Shown here: positions 36,823-45,681 of the stretch, piece after piece | Layout: each line of letters begins with the position of its first letter | Position numbering within the stretch: the first letter of the stretch is position 1 | Assembly (NCBI RefSeq): GCF_019966595.1 | Contig: NZ_JAINFJ010000001.1 | Coordinates: 62,001 to 126,000, forward strand | Direction of reading: 5' to 3' | Length of the DNA stretch: 64,000 nucleotides | Source of the DNA: Oricola indica | GTDB taxonomy: Bacteria; Pseudomonadota; Alphaproteobacteria; Rhizobiales; Rhizobiaceae | Program-made: the position numbers and the translations under genes | Notes under the pieces: model-generated | Seen by the model: the letters and a program-made list of their open reading frames with translations, nothing else | Database searches by the model: none | Told to the model about the DNA's origin: nothing

Positions 36823-37561
36823 GCCTTCCCCGGACTGGACGGCCGAACAGGCAATCGCCCATCTGCGGACACTCGCTTCGCAATACAACGTCGACGGCAT
36901 GTCCCGTTTCGGGATCGAGACATCCAATGCGCTTGGCGTCTCGAACGCCGTCCTGCGACCGCTTGCGCGGAAACTGAAGCGCAATCACCCACGCGCGCTT
37001 GAACTTTGGGACTCGGGAATCCGCGAGGCGCGGCTTCTGGCGCTGTTCTCCGACGAACCGAAGAAGGTGACCGCCGACCGGGCGCGCGCCATGGCCGCCG
37101 AATTCGCCTCCTGGGAAATCGTAGACCATTCCGCCGACCTGTTCTGCGACGCGGGACTGGTCGACGAACTCATTCCCGAATTCGCGGCGGATGAGCGCGA
37201 ATTCGTCCGCCGGGCGGCCTTCGCGATGATGGCCTGGGGATCGGTCCACCTGAAAAAACGCCCCGATGACGACATCATCGCCTGGCTGCCGCTGATCGAG
37301 GCCCATTCGGAAGATGGGCGCAACTTCGTCAAGAAGGCGGTCAACTGGGCGTTACGCCAGATCGGCAAGCGCTCCGTCACCTGCCACACGCCCGCACTGG
37401 CTCTGGCGGAAAAACTCGCGGTTTCCGAGGACAGGACAGCCCGCTGGATCGGCAAGGACGCGGTTAAGGAGCTGACAGCACAAAAGACGCTGGACCGGCT
37501 TGCCGAAAAGAAAGGCCGGGGGCATTCTCGGCAGGTCCGCTCCCCGGGTAGATCGACATGA
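36809..37561 (+). CDS. DNA alkylation repair protein (AlkD-like HEAT repeat)
   Basis: A 250-residue helical protein of the DNA-glycosylase AlkC/AlkD fold. Recognisable parts are MSRFGIETSNALGVSNAVLR near the start, then EARLLALFSDEP, EIVDHSADLFCDAGL, RRAAFAMMAWGSVH and FVKKAVNWALRQIGKR. It removes alkylated purines or related lesions; exact activity is inferred. It overlaps the dehydrogenase gene upstream and the DUF3299 gene downstream (ATGA). Confidence 0.85.
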   Translation: MATPEPSPDWTAEQAIAHLRTLASQYNVDGMSRFGIETSNALGVSNAVLRPLARKLKRNHPRALELWDSGIREARLLALFSDEPKKVTADRARAMAAEFASWEIVDHSADLFCDAGLVDELIPEFAADEREFVRRAAFAMMAWGSVHLKKRPDDDIIAWLPLIEAHSEDGRNFVKKAVNWALRQIGKRSVTCHTPALALAEKLAVSEDRTARWIGKDAVKELTAQKTLDRLAEKKGRGHSRQVRSPGRST

Positions 37562-38040
37562 CCGCAAATCGCCGCAGCCTCGCAACCGGACTGTTTGCCG
37601 CGTCATTTGCGATATGCTGCGCAAGCGCGAACGCGGCGACGATCACATGGGAGCAGCTGAAGACGGCGTGGCAAGACGCGGCCGAAGAGATCGAACTCGC
37701 GGGATTTCTTCTTCCCGTGGATTACGAAGGCGACAAGGTCTACCAGTTCATGTTGTTGCCTTGGGCGGGTGCTTGTTCTCACATGCCGCCGCCCCCGCCC
37801 GAACAGGTCGTGCTGGTCACGCCGGAGAAGCCGATCCGCATCGAGCGCACCTATGAGCCGGTGTCCGTGTCCGGCCGGCTCAGAAAGGCCCATGATATTT
37901 CGCAGCTTTTCATTCTCGACGGCGTTGTCCGTGTCGAGTCCGGATACCGGCTCCGCGCCGCAAGTGTCCGGCACGCCGATGTGCAAGAACCGGCGACTGC
38001 GCCCGCCTCGCGAATGCCCTGGAAGTTCCTCGACAAATGA
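37558..38040 (+). CDS. Secreted DUF3299 protein
   Basis: A 160-residue protein with a signal peptide ending at about residue 27 (ANA-AT). The DUF3299 pattern is clear: ITWEQLKTAWQD, AGFLLPVDYEGDKVYQFMLLP, and ACSHMPPPPPEQVVLV. Such proteins are periplasmic, and some are encoded near metal or lipoprotein-transport ABC systems. The function is not known. Its start overlaps the DNA-repair gene as ATGA. Confidence 0.85.
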   Translation: MTANRRSLATGLFAASFAICCASANAATITWEQLKTAWQDAAEEIELAGFLLPVDYEGDKVYQFMLLPWAGACSHMPPPPPEQVVLVTPEKPIRIERTYEPVSVSGRLRKAHDISQLFILDGVVRVESGYRLRAASVRHADVQEPATAPASRMPWKFLDK

Positions 38041-38041
38041 A

Positions 38042-38075
38042 GACCGCGCGGCAACCGCAGGGTCGGCGCGCGGTC
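38042..38075. terminator. 9-bp hairpin between convergent genes
   Basis: GACCGCGCG pairs with CGCGCGGTC around a 16-base loop. It lies between the stop codons of the convergent DUF3299 and DUF302 genes. It can serve both directions; there is no T-run on either side. Confidence 0.5.
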
Positions 38076-38099
38076 GAAACCTGAAGAGCAGAGGCTGGC

Positions 38100-38564
38100 T
38101 TACTCGGCCGCTTCCTCGATGATCTCGGTCAGCAGATCGTTGACCTGATCGCGTTCACCGCCTGCCGGCAGAGAACGGAACCCGACGGTAACCGTGCCTT
38201 CCATGCTCGCATCCTCGTAGATGAAGACGACATAGGGGCAATAGGCGATGTCGCCGATATCGCCTTCCATCACCTTGCGCGAGACGACGGCCGAACAGAA
38301 GGTGAAGAACTCTGCATCCTTGTAGAGTTCCTTCGTCGCGCCGACGTCACCGGCCGTGCGTTTCAGCATGTCGCCGATAAGGCCGTGATAGTCGATCGTG
38401 TAGCCCCGATTGACGATGCCGTCCTGCACCGCCTGCGTGACATCGCCGAATTCAGCTTCGGTCTGACGTGTAACCACATCGTCACCCGCCGCCCATGACG
38501 GAGCGACAAGCGCTCCCGCGATCAGTGCGGCCGCGCCGAATGAAAGTACCCGTTGTTTAAGCAT
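38100..38564 (-). CDS. Secreted DUF302 protein
   Basis: A 154-residue protein with a signal peptide ending at about residue 25 (SWA-AG). The mature part fits the DUF302 fold, and has two cysteines, FFTFCSAV and IAYCPYVV, plus a C-terminal acidic helix. DUF302 proteins occur in redox and sulfur contexts; the role here is unknown. GGAGGA lies upstream of the ATG at 38564, a strong site. The Lrp gene lies upstream. Confidence 0.82.
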   Translation of the reverse strand: MLKQRVLSFGAAALIAGALVAPSWAAGDDVVTRQTEAEFGDVTQAVQDGIVNRGYTIDYHGLIGDMLKRTAGDVGATKELYKDAEFFTFCSAVVSRKVMEGDIGDIAYCPYVVFIYEDASMEGTVTVGFRSLPAGGERDQVNDLLTEIIEEAAE

Positions 38565-38640
38565 GATCGCTCCTCCTGTTGATATATGTCGAATACCATA
38601 TGTATGGACCCGCTCATTGACGGAGGTCAAACGCAAAGCG

Positions 38641-39114
38641 TCACGGCTTGTCGAGCACCATGTAGTCGAGAGGCAGTTCGGTCGTGTATTTGATCCGCTC
38701 CATGGCGAATGTCGACGAGACGTCGCGGATCTCGATCTTGGCGATCAGCTTCTGATAGAAGGCGTCATAGGCCGCAATATCGGGTACGACGACGCGCAAC
38801 AGGTAATCGATATCGCCGCTCATGCGATAGAACTCGACGACTTCCGGAAACTCCCCGATCACTTCCGAAAAACGCTTCAACCATTCCATCGAATGGGAAT
38901 TGGTGCGGATCGACACGAAGACCGTGACCCGTCCGTTCACCTTCTCCGGGTTGAGCAGCGCGACCCGCTTGCGGATAACGCCGTCCTCCTCGAGCTTCTG
39001 GATGCGACGCCAGCAAGGCGTCGTCGACAGCCCGACTTTCTTCGCCAGATCGGCGACAGCAATGGTGGAGTCTTCCTGAAGGAGGCGCAGAATGCGCCGG
39101 TCGATCTTGTCCAT
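38641..39114 (-). CDS. Lrp/AsnC-family transcriptional regulator
   Basis: A 157-residue regulator. The start MDKIDRRILRLLQEDS and the helix-turn-helix LAKKVGLSTTPCWRRIQKLEEDG are classical. The C-terminal ligand-binding RAM domain includes GDIDYLLRVVVPDIAAYDAF. The ATG at 39114 matches the family start. The DUF302 gene lies downstream at 76 bases and has its own strong ribosome site. The target gene is unknown. Confidence 0.93.
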   Translation of the reverse strand: MDKIDRRILRLLQEDSTIAVADLAKKVGLSTTPCWRRIQKLEEDGVIRKRVALLNPEKVNGRVTVFVSIRTNSHSMEWLKRFSEVIGEFPEVVEFYRMSGDIDYLLRVVVPDIAAYDAFYQKLIAKIEIRDVSSTFAMERIKYTTELPLDYMVLDKP

Positions 39115-39202
39115 ACATTCACTCTTTGGAATATTATTGCGTGAACTTACCGAATTCCAGTCGCATAAAGAAAAATATTCCGCAAGCATCGACCTGACAC
39201 AT

Positions 39203-39829
39203 TCACGCGATCAGGCGCGCCACCTCCCCGCGCAGGACAGGCAGCAATTCCGTCTCGAACCACGGGTTTTTCTTCAGCCAGGCATTGTTCCGCCAGGACG
39301 GGTGCGGCAGCGGCAGGATGCGGTACCGCCCCTCGCCCAGACTGTCGTGAACGGCGCGCCAGTTCATCACCGTTTCAGTGAGTGTCGCGCCGGCCTGCGC
39401 TCCCATGTGATAGGTCTGCGCATAGCGGCCTACTGCGAGCACCAGTTCGACCTGCGGCATCACGGCGAAGAGCCGGTCGTGCCAGGTGACGCGGCATTCG
39501 CGGCGCGGCGGCAGATCGCCGCCCTTGGCGTCGAGGCCGGGAAAACAGAAACCCATCGGAACGATCGCGACACGGTCATGATCGTAGAACAGGTCCTCCC
39601 CGATCCCCATCCAGTCGCGCAAGCGCACGCCCGAAGGGTCGGTAAACGGCCGGCCCGAACTGTGTACCCGCGTACCGGGCGCCTGGCCGGAAATGCAGAT
39701 CCGCGCCCGCGAAGACGGCACACAGACCGGGTTCGGCTCATGCGGCAGACGCTTCCCGCGTTCCGGTTCGTCCCGGCATATCCGGCAGGCCCGGATTTCC
39801 TTCAACAGCGCATCGAGCGTTTGGCTCAT
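39203..39829 (-). CDS. Uracil-DNA glycosylase-fold protein
   Basis: A 208-residue protein. The N-terminal cysteines (CRICRDEP) and the loop ISGQAPGTRVHSSGRPFTDP match the family 4/5-like uracil-DNA glycosylase fold. Later motifs are VLAVGRYAQTYHM and ILPLPHPSWRNN, which holds the second active-site loop. Whether it has glycosylase activity is not shown. Its start overlaps the stop of the GST gene by four bases, part of a three-gene - strand operon. Confidence 0.85.
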   Translation of the reverse strand: MSQTLDALLKEIRACRICRDEPERGKRLPHEPNPVCVPSSRARICISGQAPGTRVHSSGRPFTDPSGVRLRDWMGIGEDLFYDHDRVAIVPMGFCFPGLDAKGGDLPPRRECRVTWHDRLFAVMPQVELVLAVGRYAQTYHMGAQAGATLTETVMNWRAVHDSLGEGRYRILPLPHPSWRNNAWLKKNPWFETELLPVLRGEVARLIA

Positions 39830-40461
39830 GCCTCGTAGCTTGGCCTCTGACGCATGGCGGCATACCAACGATGGAAATTTTCCAGTTCATCCGGAATGCG
39901 GATACGCGCAGGTTTACAGAAATCGGCAGCGACGACAGCCGAGATGTCCGCGACCGAAATCGCATCGCCCGCAATGAAAGGGCGCACCGCCAGTTCCGCG
40001 TCGAGAAATTCGGCGAACTCGAGCGCCTTGGGTTTGTTCGCCTCGCCCCATTCGGCAACTTGCGGAAGCTCCCACTCGCGCATCGCCGGATGGATGTGGC
40101 GGAAAGCCTGCGCGACGGGGAACATGAAATGAAGCTCGACGCGGCGCTGCCACATCTCCACCTCGGCCTGGCCGAACGCACCGGTTCCGAACAGCGGCGG
40201 TTCGGGACACAAGGTCTCGAAATAGCGGCAGATCGCGATCGACTCCGTCAGCACGCGCCCATCGCCAAGTTCCAGCACCGGAAGGCGTTTCAGGGGATTG
40301 CGAGTGGCGACCTCCGGATCACGATGGCCCAATGCGCCCATATCCACAGGCACGAGCGGAACCGAAATCCCCTTCTCGGCGAGATAGATACGCACGCGAC
40401 GTGGATTGGGCGCTCGCCCGCCATCGAAAAGCGTGTGGTCGGAAAAATCATGCTGGGTCAT
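39826..40461 (-). CDS. Glutathione S-transferase-family protein
   Basis: A 211-residue protein with an N-terminal thioredoxin-like domain (FDGGRAPNPRRVRIYLAEKG, with NPLKRLPVLEL and the ESIAICRYFE motif for glutathione binding) and a helical C-terminal domain (IAGDAISVADISAVV). It likely conjugates or reduces with glutathione. The gene is coupled by ATGA overlaps to the upstream nuclease gene and the downstream glycosylase gene. Confidence 0.9.
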   Translation of the reverse strand: MTQHDFSDHTLFDGGRAPNPRRVRIYLAEKGISVPLVPVDMGALGHRDPEVATRNPLKRLPVLELGDGRVLTESIAICRYFETLCPEPPLFGTGAFGQAEVEMWQRRVELHFMFPVAQAFRHIHPAMREWELPQVAEWGEANKPKALEFAEFLDAELAVRPFIAGDAISVADISAVVAADFCKPARIRIPDELENFHRWYAAMRQRPSYEA

Positions 40462-41078
40462 TCGGTCTCCTCGCCCCGGTTATCAAACAGGCCGGACAAT
40501 AGCCTGTTATACAGCCGCATCGCCAAGCTGGCAGGCCCGATATCGGCCATCGCCCCATGGACGGCACGCCAGTCGGACGGCATGTCGAACGACCCGGCCC
40601 AGAGGCCGATCTTCTCGCGCGACGCCAGATTCTGTTCACCGGCATAGTCGCCATAGGCAACGGCCCATCCGGCGCGCACCATGGCGGAGTTGATGTCCGT
40701 CTCTCCAGCAACGCACCGTGCGAGCAACCGCCCGTAGCGGTCTCTTTCATTGCCCCGACAGGTTACATTTCCCTCACGCGTCAATTCGGCCAGATAGAGC
40801 CCTGCCGCCTGACCGCACGCGGATACCACTCCTTCGATGCGACAGGTCTGCCCGGTTTCCGGCGCATCGATACCGGCGAGCCGGATACGCTCTCCCGCGA
40901 TGCGGAGCGTGTCCCCGTCGATCACTCTCACCTGCCCCGCGATCGTTCGCATCGACGACTCGTCGAGAATCGCCGCCGCCAGTGCAACTACTGCAAACAG
41001 CAAAACGACGCCCAAGAGCTCGAAGAAACGCCGCACAGACGAGCGGCGCATGCCTCTTTCTCTAGCACGCAGGCGCAT
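40458..41078 (-). CDS. Membrane-anchored thermonuclease-like protein
   Basis: A 206-residue protein with one N-terminal hydrophobic segment (about 20-38) followed by a staphylococcal-nuclease-like domain. The motifs are VIDGDTLRIAG, IRLAGIDAPETGQTC and ERDRYGRLLARC, carrying the usual Asp, Arg and Glu ligands. The domain probably faces the periplasm. Several starts are possible; the ATG at 41078 is used here, with a later one at 41051. It is coupled to the GST gene by an ATGA overlap. Confidence 0.85.
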   Translation of the reverse strand: MRLRARERGMRRSSVRRFFELLGVVLLFAVVALAAAILDESSMRTIAGQVRVIDGDTLRIAGERIRLAGIDAPETGQTCRIEGVVSACGQAAGLYLAELTREGNVTCRGNERDRYGRLLARCVAGETDINSAMVRAGWAVAYGDYAGEQNLASREKIGLWAGSFDMPSDWRAVHGAMADIGPASLAMRLYNRLLSGLFDNRGEETE

Positions 41079-41183
41079 GGACAATTCCGGTTTTGAAGGA
41101 AGTTTTTAAGGTTTTGGAAATAATCTTCATTCACCGGTCCGGGATGCGCCTGACGGAAGTGTAACGCGTAAACATTTGAAACC

Positions 41184-42755
41184 ATGAGCCAATCGCCGTC
41201 GGAACTCCCCGACAAGATTATTGTCGACCGGCGAAAGTCGTATCGCAACAGCGATGTTCGCATCGCCGTTCGCAAGACGCGCGACCGTTTGGCCGAACAA
41301 GGCATCTCCGATCCGGATTACGATCGCGATTTGCTGACGCTTTATGCGCGCGCAGTTCAGTCGGGTACGCTGGCCATCGTCCTGCTGATCGTACTGACCG
41401 GTTTCTTCAGCATCACATACGGCTTTTCCGGCGCAATCCTTATCTGGTCAGTCGTCGCCTCGCTGCTCTATGTGGGGCTCGGCCTGCTCGGTCGAAAGTA
41501 CCTTTCGCGCAAACAGGCCAGGGAGACCCATCGCAAGTGGGTCGCGGCCTTCGCCGCCCTGCATCTTCTGCTTGGCGCCTGTTGGTCATGGTTCGCCTTT
41601 TTTGGCTGCGACACCTGCTCGAACAACGAAGACCTGATGTTCAAGGCGATCGCGATACTGGTTGCGATGGCTGCGAGCGCCACGATCAACTACAATCTGC
41701 GCTGGTCGGTCGTCACCGAGTTCGGCATGCCGGTCGTCGCCTTCGCGATCGCTCATGACGGCATTTTCGAACCGACGGCAATCGCCGCATCGGCTGGATT
41801 GCTCGCCGCGCTGCTGTTTTTCTCCTTCATCGCGATCCGTCTTCGCCGCGCCAGCCTGGCGACACTCAGCTTCCGAAGCGAGAACAACGCGCTCGTCGCC
41901 GAATTGGAGATGGCCCGATCGATCTCCGAAGAGGCACGCCGACGCGCCGAGGATGCGAACCTCGCCAAGTCGCGTTTCCTCGCATCGATGAGCCACGAGT
42001 TGCGCACGCCGCTGAACGCCATTCTCGGCTTTTCGGAGGTGATGGCTAAAGAAGTGCTCGGACCGATGGAAAACCAGAACTACCGGTCCTACGCCACCGA
42101 CATCAACCAGTCCGGCCAGCACCTGCTCAAGCTGATCAACGAGATCCTCGACCTGAGCCGGATCGAGGCCGGCAAGCAGGAGCTTATCGAGGAGCCGCTG
42201 CTCCTGACCGAGATCATGGAAGACTGCATCGGCATGGTTCGCATGAAGTCGAAACAGAAGAACATCCGCATCGAACACGCATACGAGCCCGGCCTGCCGC
42301 GTCTGCTTGCCGACGAGCGGTCCATCCGACAGGTCGCCCTCAACCTGCTTTCCAACGCGGTCAAGTTCACGCCCTCAGGCGGCCATATCCAGGTCAAGAC
42401 CGGCTGGACGGCTTCCGGCGGTCAGTATGTGTCGGTCAAGGACAACGGCCCGGGCATTCCGGAATCCGAAATCCCGGTCGTGCTGTCGGCCTTCGGCCAG
42501 GGTTCGATCGCGATCAAGAGCGCGGAACAGGGCACCGGTCTCGGCCTGCCGATCGTGCAGGCTTTGATGGCGATGCATGACGGCACGTTCAAGCTGAAAT
42601 CCAAGCTGCGCGAAGGAACCGAAGCGCTCGCGATCTTCCCTGCGGAACGCGTCATGGACGAATTGCCCGCCGCGCCGGTTTCCGACAAGGCCGAGCGACG
42701 CGCGCGTTCCACGCGGCCGGCCGAAAAACGCCGGGCTGCTGCAGGCTCCGCCTGA
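41184..42755 (+). CDS. Membrane sensor histidine kinase (DivJ/PleC/PdhS-like)
   Basis: A 523-residue kinase. It has a polar N-terminus of about 55 residues, five or six membrane helices (about 58-225), and a coiled-coil (about 230-260). The HisKA domain follows, with His271 in FLASMSHELRTPLNAILGF, then an HATPase domain with LLSNAVKFTPSGG, NGPGIPESE and GTGLGLPIVQALM. SEVMAKEVLGPMEN in the HisKA is typical of the alphaproteobacterial cell-cycle kinase group. There is no receiver or response-regulator gene nearby. The C-terminal tail is basic and disordered. Confidence 0.9.
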   Translation: MSQSPSELPDKIIVDRRKSYRNSDVRIAVRKTRDRLAEQGISDPDYDRDLLTLYARAVQSGTLAIVLLIVLTGFFSITYGFSGAILIWSVVASLLYVGLGLLGRKYLSRKQARETHRKWVAAFAALHLLLGACWSWFAFFGCDTCSNNEDLMFKAIAILVAMAASATINYNLRWSVVTEFGMPVVAFAIAHDGIFEPTAIAASAGLLAALLFFSFIAIRLRRASLATLSFRSENNALVAELEMARSISEEARRRAEDANLAKSRFLASMSHELRTPLNAILGFSEVMAKEVLGPMENQNYRSYATDINQSGQHLLKLINEILDLSRIEAGKQELIEEPLLLTEIMEDCIGMVRMKSKQKNIRIEHAYEPGLPRLLADERSIRQVALNLLSNAVKFTPSGGHIQVKTGWTASGGQYVSVKDNGPGIPESEIPVVLSAFGQGSIAIKSAEQGTGLGLPIVQALMAMHDGTFKLKSKLREGTEALAIFPAERVMDELPAAPVSDKAERRARSTRPAEKRRAAAGSA

Positions 42756-42770
42756 TCCGCCAGTAGCGGC

Positions 42771-43790
42771 TTATTCGGCGTCCTTGCCGCTGACACCCGC
42801 CTGATCGAATGTCGCCATTCCCGAATGGCACAGCGCCGCGGACTTGACGATCCCGGCGGCAAGCGCCGCGCCCGACCCCTCACCCAGCCTCATGCCGAGC
42901 GAAAGCAACGGTTCCTTGCCGATTTTCGCGAGCGCGGCGGCGTGCGCCGGCTCGGCCGAGACATGCCCTGCAAGGCAATGATCCAGCGCGTTGGGGTTGA
43001 GAGCATGCAGCACGGCCGCGGCCGCTGTCGCGACATAGCCGTCGATGATCACCGGAATACGTTCCATGCGCGCGGCAAGGATCGCCCCGGCCATGGCGGC
43101 GACTTCGCGACCGCCGAGACGGCGCAACACCTCCAGCGGGTCCTTCAGATGCGCCTTGTGCAGCGCGACAGCGCAGCTGACGGCGTCGATCTTGCGCGTC
43201 AGGACATCACCCGCCGAACCGGTGCCCGGCCCCACCCAGTCGGCAGCTTCGCCTCCATAAAGACCGTGAAACATCGCGGCGGCGATCGTGGTGTTTCCAA
43301 TCCCCATCTCACCGATACAGAGCAGATCGGTGCCGCCCGCGATTGCCTCCATGCCGAAGGCCATGGTCGCCGCGCAGGTTTTTTCGTCCATCGCGGCTTC
43401 CTTGGTGATGTCGGCGGTCGGATAATCGAGAGCCAGATCGAAAACCTTGAGCCCGAGATCGTGCGCGATGCAGATCTGGTTGACGGCTGCGCCGCCGGCG
43501 GCAAAATTCTGCACCATCTGCATGGTCACGCTCTGCGGAAAAGGCGCGACACCCTGCTCGACAACACCGTGATTGCCGGCGAACACCGCAACAAGCGGTC
43601 GCGTGACGGCCGGCGGCCGCCCCGTCCATGCCGCGAGCCATTCGGCAATGCTCTCCAGTCTGCCGAGCGCGCCGGCCGGCTTGGTCAACTGGACGTCGCG
43701 CTCGCGCACCGCGGCGACGGCCGCCTCGTCCGGGCCGGGCAATGCCTCGATCAGATTGCGAATATCGTCGAAAGGTAGACCGCTCGTCAC
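42771..43790 (-). CDS. cobT: Nicotinate-nucleotide--dimethylbenzimidazole phosphoribosyltransferase
   Basis: A 339-residue enzyme that makes alpha-ribazole phosphate for the lower ligand of cobalamin. The motifs include TKPAGALGRLE, VFAGNHGVVEQGVAPFPQ, GGAAVNQI, GEMGIGNTTIAAA and the C-terminal LGMRLGEGSGAALA, with the catalytic Glu. The start is GTG at 43790, with GGAG six bases upstream. It is divergent from cobS with about 104 bases between, so the two final steps of cobalamin assembly share a promoter region. I saw no cobalamin riboswitch there. Confidence 0.95.
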   Translation of the reverse strand: MTSGLPFDDIRNLIEALPGPDEAAVAAVRERDVQLTKPAGALGRLESIAEWLAAWTGRPPAVTRPLVAVFAGNHGVVEQGVAPFPQSVTMQMVQNFAAGGAAVNQICIAHDLGLKVFDLALDYPTADITKEAAMDEKTCAATMAFGMEAIAGGTDLLCIGEMGIGNTTIAAAMFHGLYGGEAADWVGPGTGSAGDVLTRKIDAVSCAVALHKAHLKDPLEVLRRLGGREVAAMAGAILAARMERIPVIIDGYVATAAAAVLHALNPNALDHCLAGHVSAEPAHAAALAKIGKEPLLSLGMRLGEGSGAALAAGIVKSAALCHSGMATFDQAGVSGKDAE

Positions 43791-43894
43791 GTCATGCTCC
43801 GTTGGGATTGCTGTGGCACGTGTAATGCCCTTGCCCTATACACGACGGCGCACTGCAAGCGACACCAGCTCGCCGAAACGCGAAGGAATTTTCC

Positions 43895-44707
43895 ATGCCG
43901 GACATCCGGGACCACGCGACCGCCCTTGTGGGGGAGATCATGCGCGCTGTCGCCTTCCTCAGCCGTCTTCCCGTTTCCGCACGCTATTTCGACAATGCGC
44001 CCGACAACGGCATGCGCGAGGAGACGCGCGCCTTCCCGCTCGCCGGGGTACTGATCGCGGCCGCGCCCGCCTTGCTGCTGGTCTTTCTCGAGTCGCTTGG
44101 AATGACGGCCTTCATGGCGGCTGCCTATGCAACCCTCGCGCTTGTGGCAGTGACCGGCGCGCTGCACGAGGACGGACTCGCCGATGTCGCGGACGGCTTT
44201 GCGGGCGGACACGCCAAGGCCGCGCGCCTCGAGATCATGAAGGATTCACGCATCGGCACCTATGGCGCGATCGCCATTGCCGGAAGCCTGCTCCTGCGCG
44301 TGGCCGGCCTCGCGGCGATCACGGCAGCGCATGGCGCATTTTTCGCAGGGCTCTCGATGATCGCCATCGCGGCCTGCTCGCGCGCCGCGATGGTCTGGTT
44401 CTGGGCAAGCCTGCCGAACGCGCGCGGAAGCGGAGTGGCACACGATGCCGGCGCACCTGGCGAACGCGCCGTGAGCACCGCCGCGGTCCTTGGTCTCGTC
44501 ATCTTCGCGGTGCTGGCGACGATGACGACAGGCATCGTCAACGCCGCCGCCGCGCTGCTTCTGGCCCTTGTGGCCCTTCAGGGATTTTCGCGCCTGTGCA
44601 AACGCCTGATCGGCGGCAACACCGGCGATACGCTTGGCGCGTGCCAGCAAATCGTCGAGATCGCCCTGCTGACAGGTCTTGCCCTCGGCGTTTCGATCCC
44701 CACCTGA
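43895..44707 (+). CDS. cobS: Adenosylcobinamide-GDP ribazoletransferase
   Basis: A 270-residue inner-membrane enzyme that joins alpha-ribazole to adenosylcobinamide-GDP. The motifs are FLSRLPVSARYF, ALHEDGLADVADGFAGG and KAARLEIMKDSRIGTYG, with six to seven hydrophobic segments. GAAGGAA precedes the ATG. A DUF1289 gene follows at 26 bases. Confidence 0.94.
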   Translation: MPDIRDHATALVGEIMRAVAFLSRLPVSARYFDNAPDNGMREETRAFPLAGVLIAAAPALLLVFLESLGMTAFMAAAYATLALVAVTGALHEDGLADVADGFAGGHAKAARLEIMKDSRIGTYGAIAIAGSLLLRVAGLAAITAAHGAFFAGLSMIAIAACSRAAMVWFWASLPNARGSGVAHDAGAPGERAVSTAAVLGLVIFAVLATMTTGIVNAAAALLLALVALQGFSRLCKRLIGGNTGDTLGACQQIVEIALLTGLALGVSIPT

Positions 44708-44733
44708 GAATATCGGAAACCGCCGGGAGCGTC

Positions 44734-44970
44734 ATGGAATCGCCCTGCATACTGGTCTGCTCGATCGATCTGAAAACCGGCTATTGCTTCGGATGCGGAC
44801 GCACGCGCGACGAAATCGCCCAGTGGACGCTGTACCCGCCGGAAAAGCGCCGCGATATCATGGCAGAACTGGCCGGGCGGCTGGAGACGGTGGAACGCAA
44901 GCCGCGCCGCGAAACACGCCGCAAGAGGATTGCCCGCGAACGCGCGGATAATCCGTCCGGAGAAAGTTGA
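44734..44970 (+). CDS. DUF1289 protein
   Basis: A 78-residue protein with four cysteines in SPCILVCSIDLKTGYCFGCG, the fingerprint of the DUF1289 family, and a basic C-terminal tail. It probably binds zinc or an Fe-S cluster. The function is unknown. It is followed three bases later by the protease gene, so they likely form one operon with cobS. Confidence 0.9.
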   Translation: MESPCILVCSIDLKTGYCFGCGRTRDEIAQWTLYPPEKRRDIMAELAGRLETVERKPRRETRRKRIARERADNPSGES

Positions 44971-44973
44971 GCA

Positions 44974-45675
44974 ATGAACGCCTTCGCATTCGTCATCTTC
45001 GGCATTCTCGGCGCTGCGCTGCTGATCCTCGTCTTCAACGGCAATGATGGCACGATCGGCCCGATGACCGACGACCAGTTCGCCGGTACGGTCTATCTCG
45101 GCCTGCTTGGAACGGTGATTGCCGCGGCGCTGTTCGCCTCCGGCCAGCGCTTCGGCGCCATGGCGCGCCAGGCCGGCATCTGGATCGCTGTCCTCGTCAT
45201 GCTGGTCGTCGGCTACGAATACCGCTTCGAACTGCAGGAAACGGCAAGCCGGGTCACCTCCGGCCTGTTGCCGGGCAAGCCGGTGACGATGGAAGACGTC
45301 AATGGCGACCTGTCGGTCACCGTGAACAGAAGCGGCCGCCATTTCGAGGTTCTCGGCATCGTCAATGGCGAGCGGCAACCCTTCATGATCGACACCGGCG
45401 CTTCGACCGTCGTGCTGACGGAAACGAACGCGCGCAAGGCCGGCTACGATCCCGACACGCTCGACTTCCGGATCCCGGTCTCGACGGCGAACGGCGTGAC
45501 CATGGCGGCGCGCATCTCGGATGTGGAGATCGTGATTGGCGGGATCGGGCGGCAGAACATGATCGCGTTGGTTGCCCGTGACAATCAGCTCGCCTCGAAC
45601 CTACTCGGCATGAACTTCCTCGACACGTTGTCGTCCTTCGAGTTCCAGCGCGACCGCATGATCCTGCGGAACTGA
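44974..45675 (+). CDS. Retropepsin-like aspartic protease, TIGR02281 family
   Basis: A 233-residue protein with two or three membrane helices (about 5-22, 40-57 and 66-84) and a C-terminal aspartic protease domain. The catalytic motif is FMIDTGASTVVLTE. A second conserved stretch is LLGMNFLDTLSSFEF. Such proteins are membrane-attached clan AA proteases of alphaproteobacteria with unknown targets. The gene ends seven bases before the convergent TSUP gene. Confidence 0.9.
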   Translation: MNAFAFVIFGILGAALLILVFNGNDGTIGPMTDDQFAGTVYLGLLGTVIAAALFASGQRFGAMARQAGIWIAVLVMLVVGYEYRFELQETASRVTSGLLPGKPVTMEDVNGDLSVTVNRSGRHFEVLGIVNGERQPFMIDTGASTVVLTETNARKAGYDPDTLDFRIPVSTANGVTMAARISDVEIVIGGIGRQNMIALVARDNQLASNLLGMNFLDTLSSFEFQRDRMILRN

Positions 45676-45681
45676 CCCGAC

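Noticed and set aside
43791..43894. Possible cobalamin riboswitch between cobT and cobS
   Set aside because: The gap is only 104 bases and I could not find a B12-box-like element; a covariance search (Rfam RF00174) would settle it.
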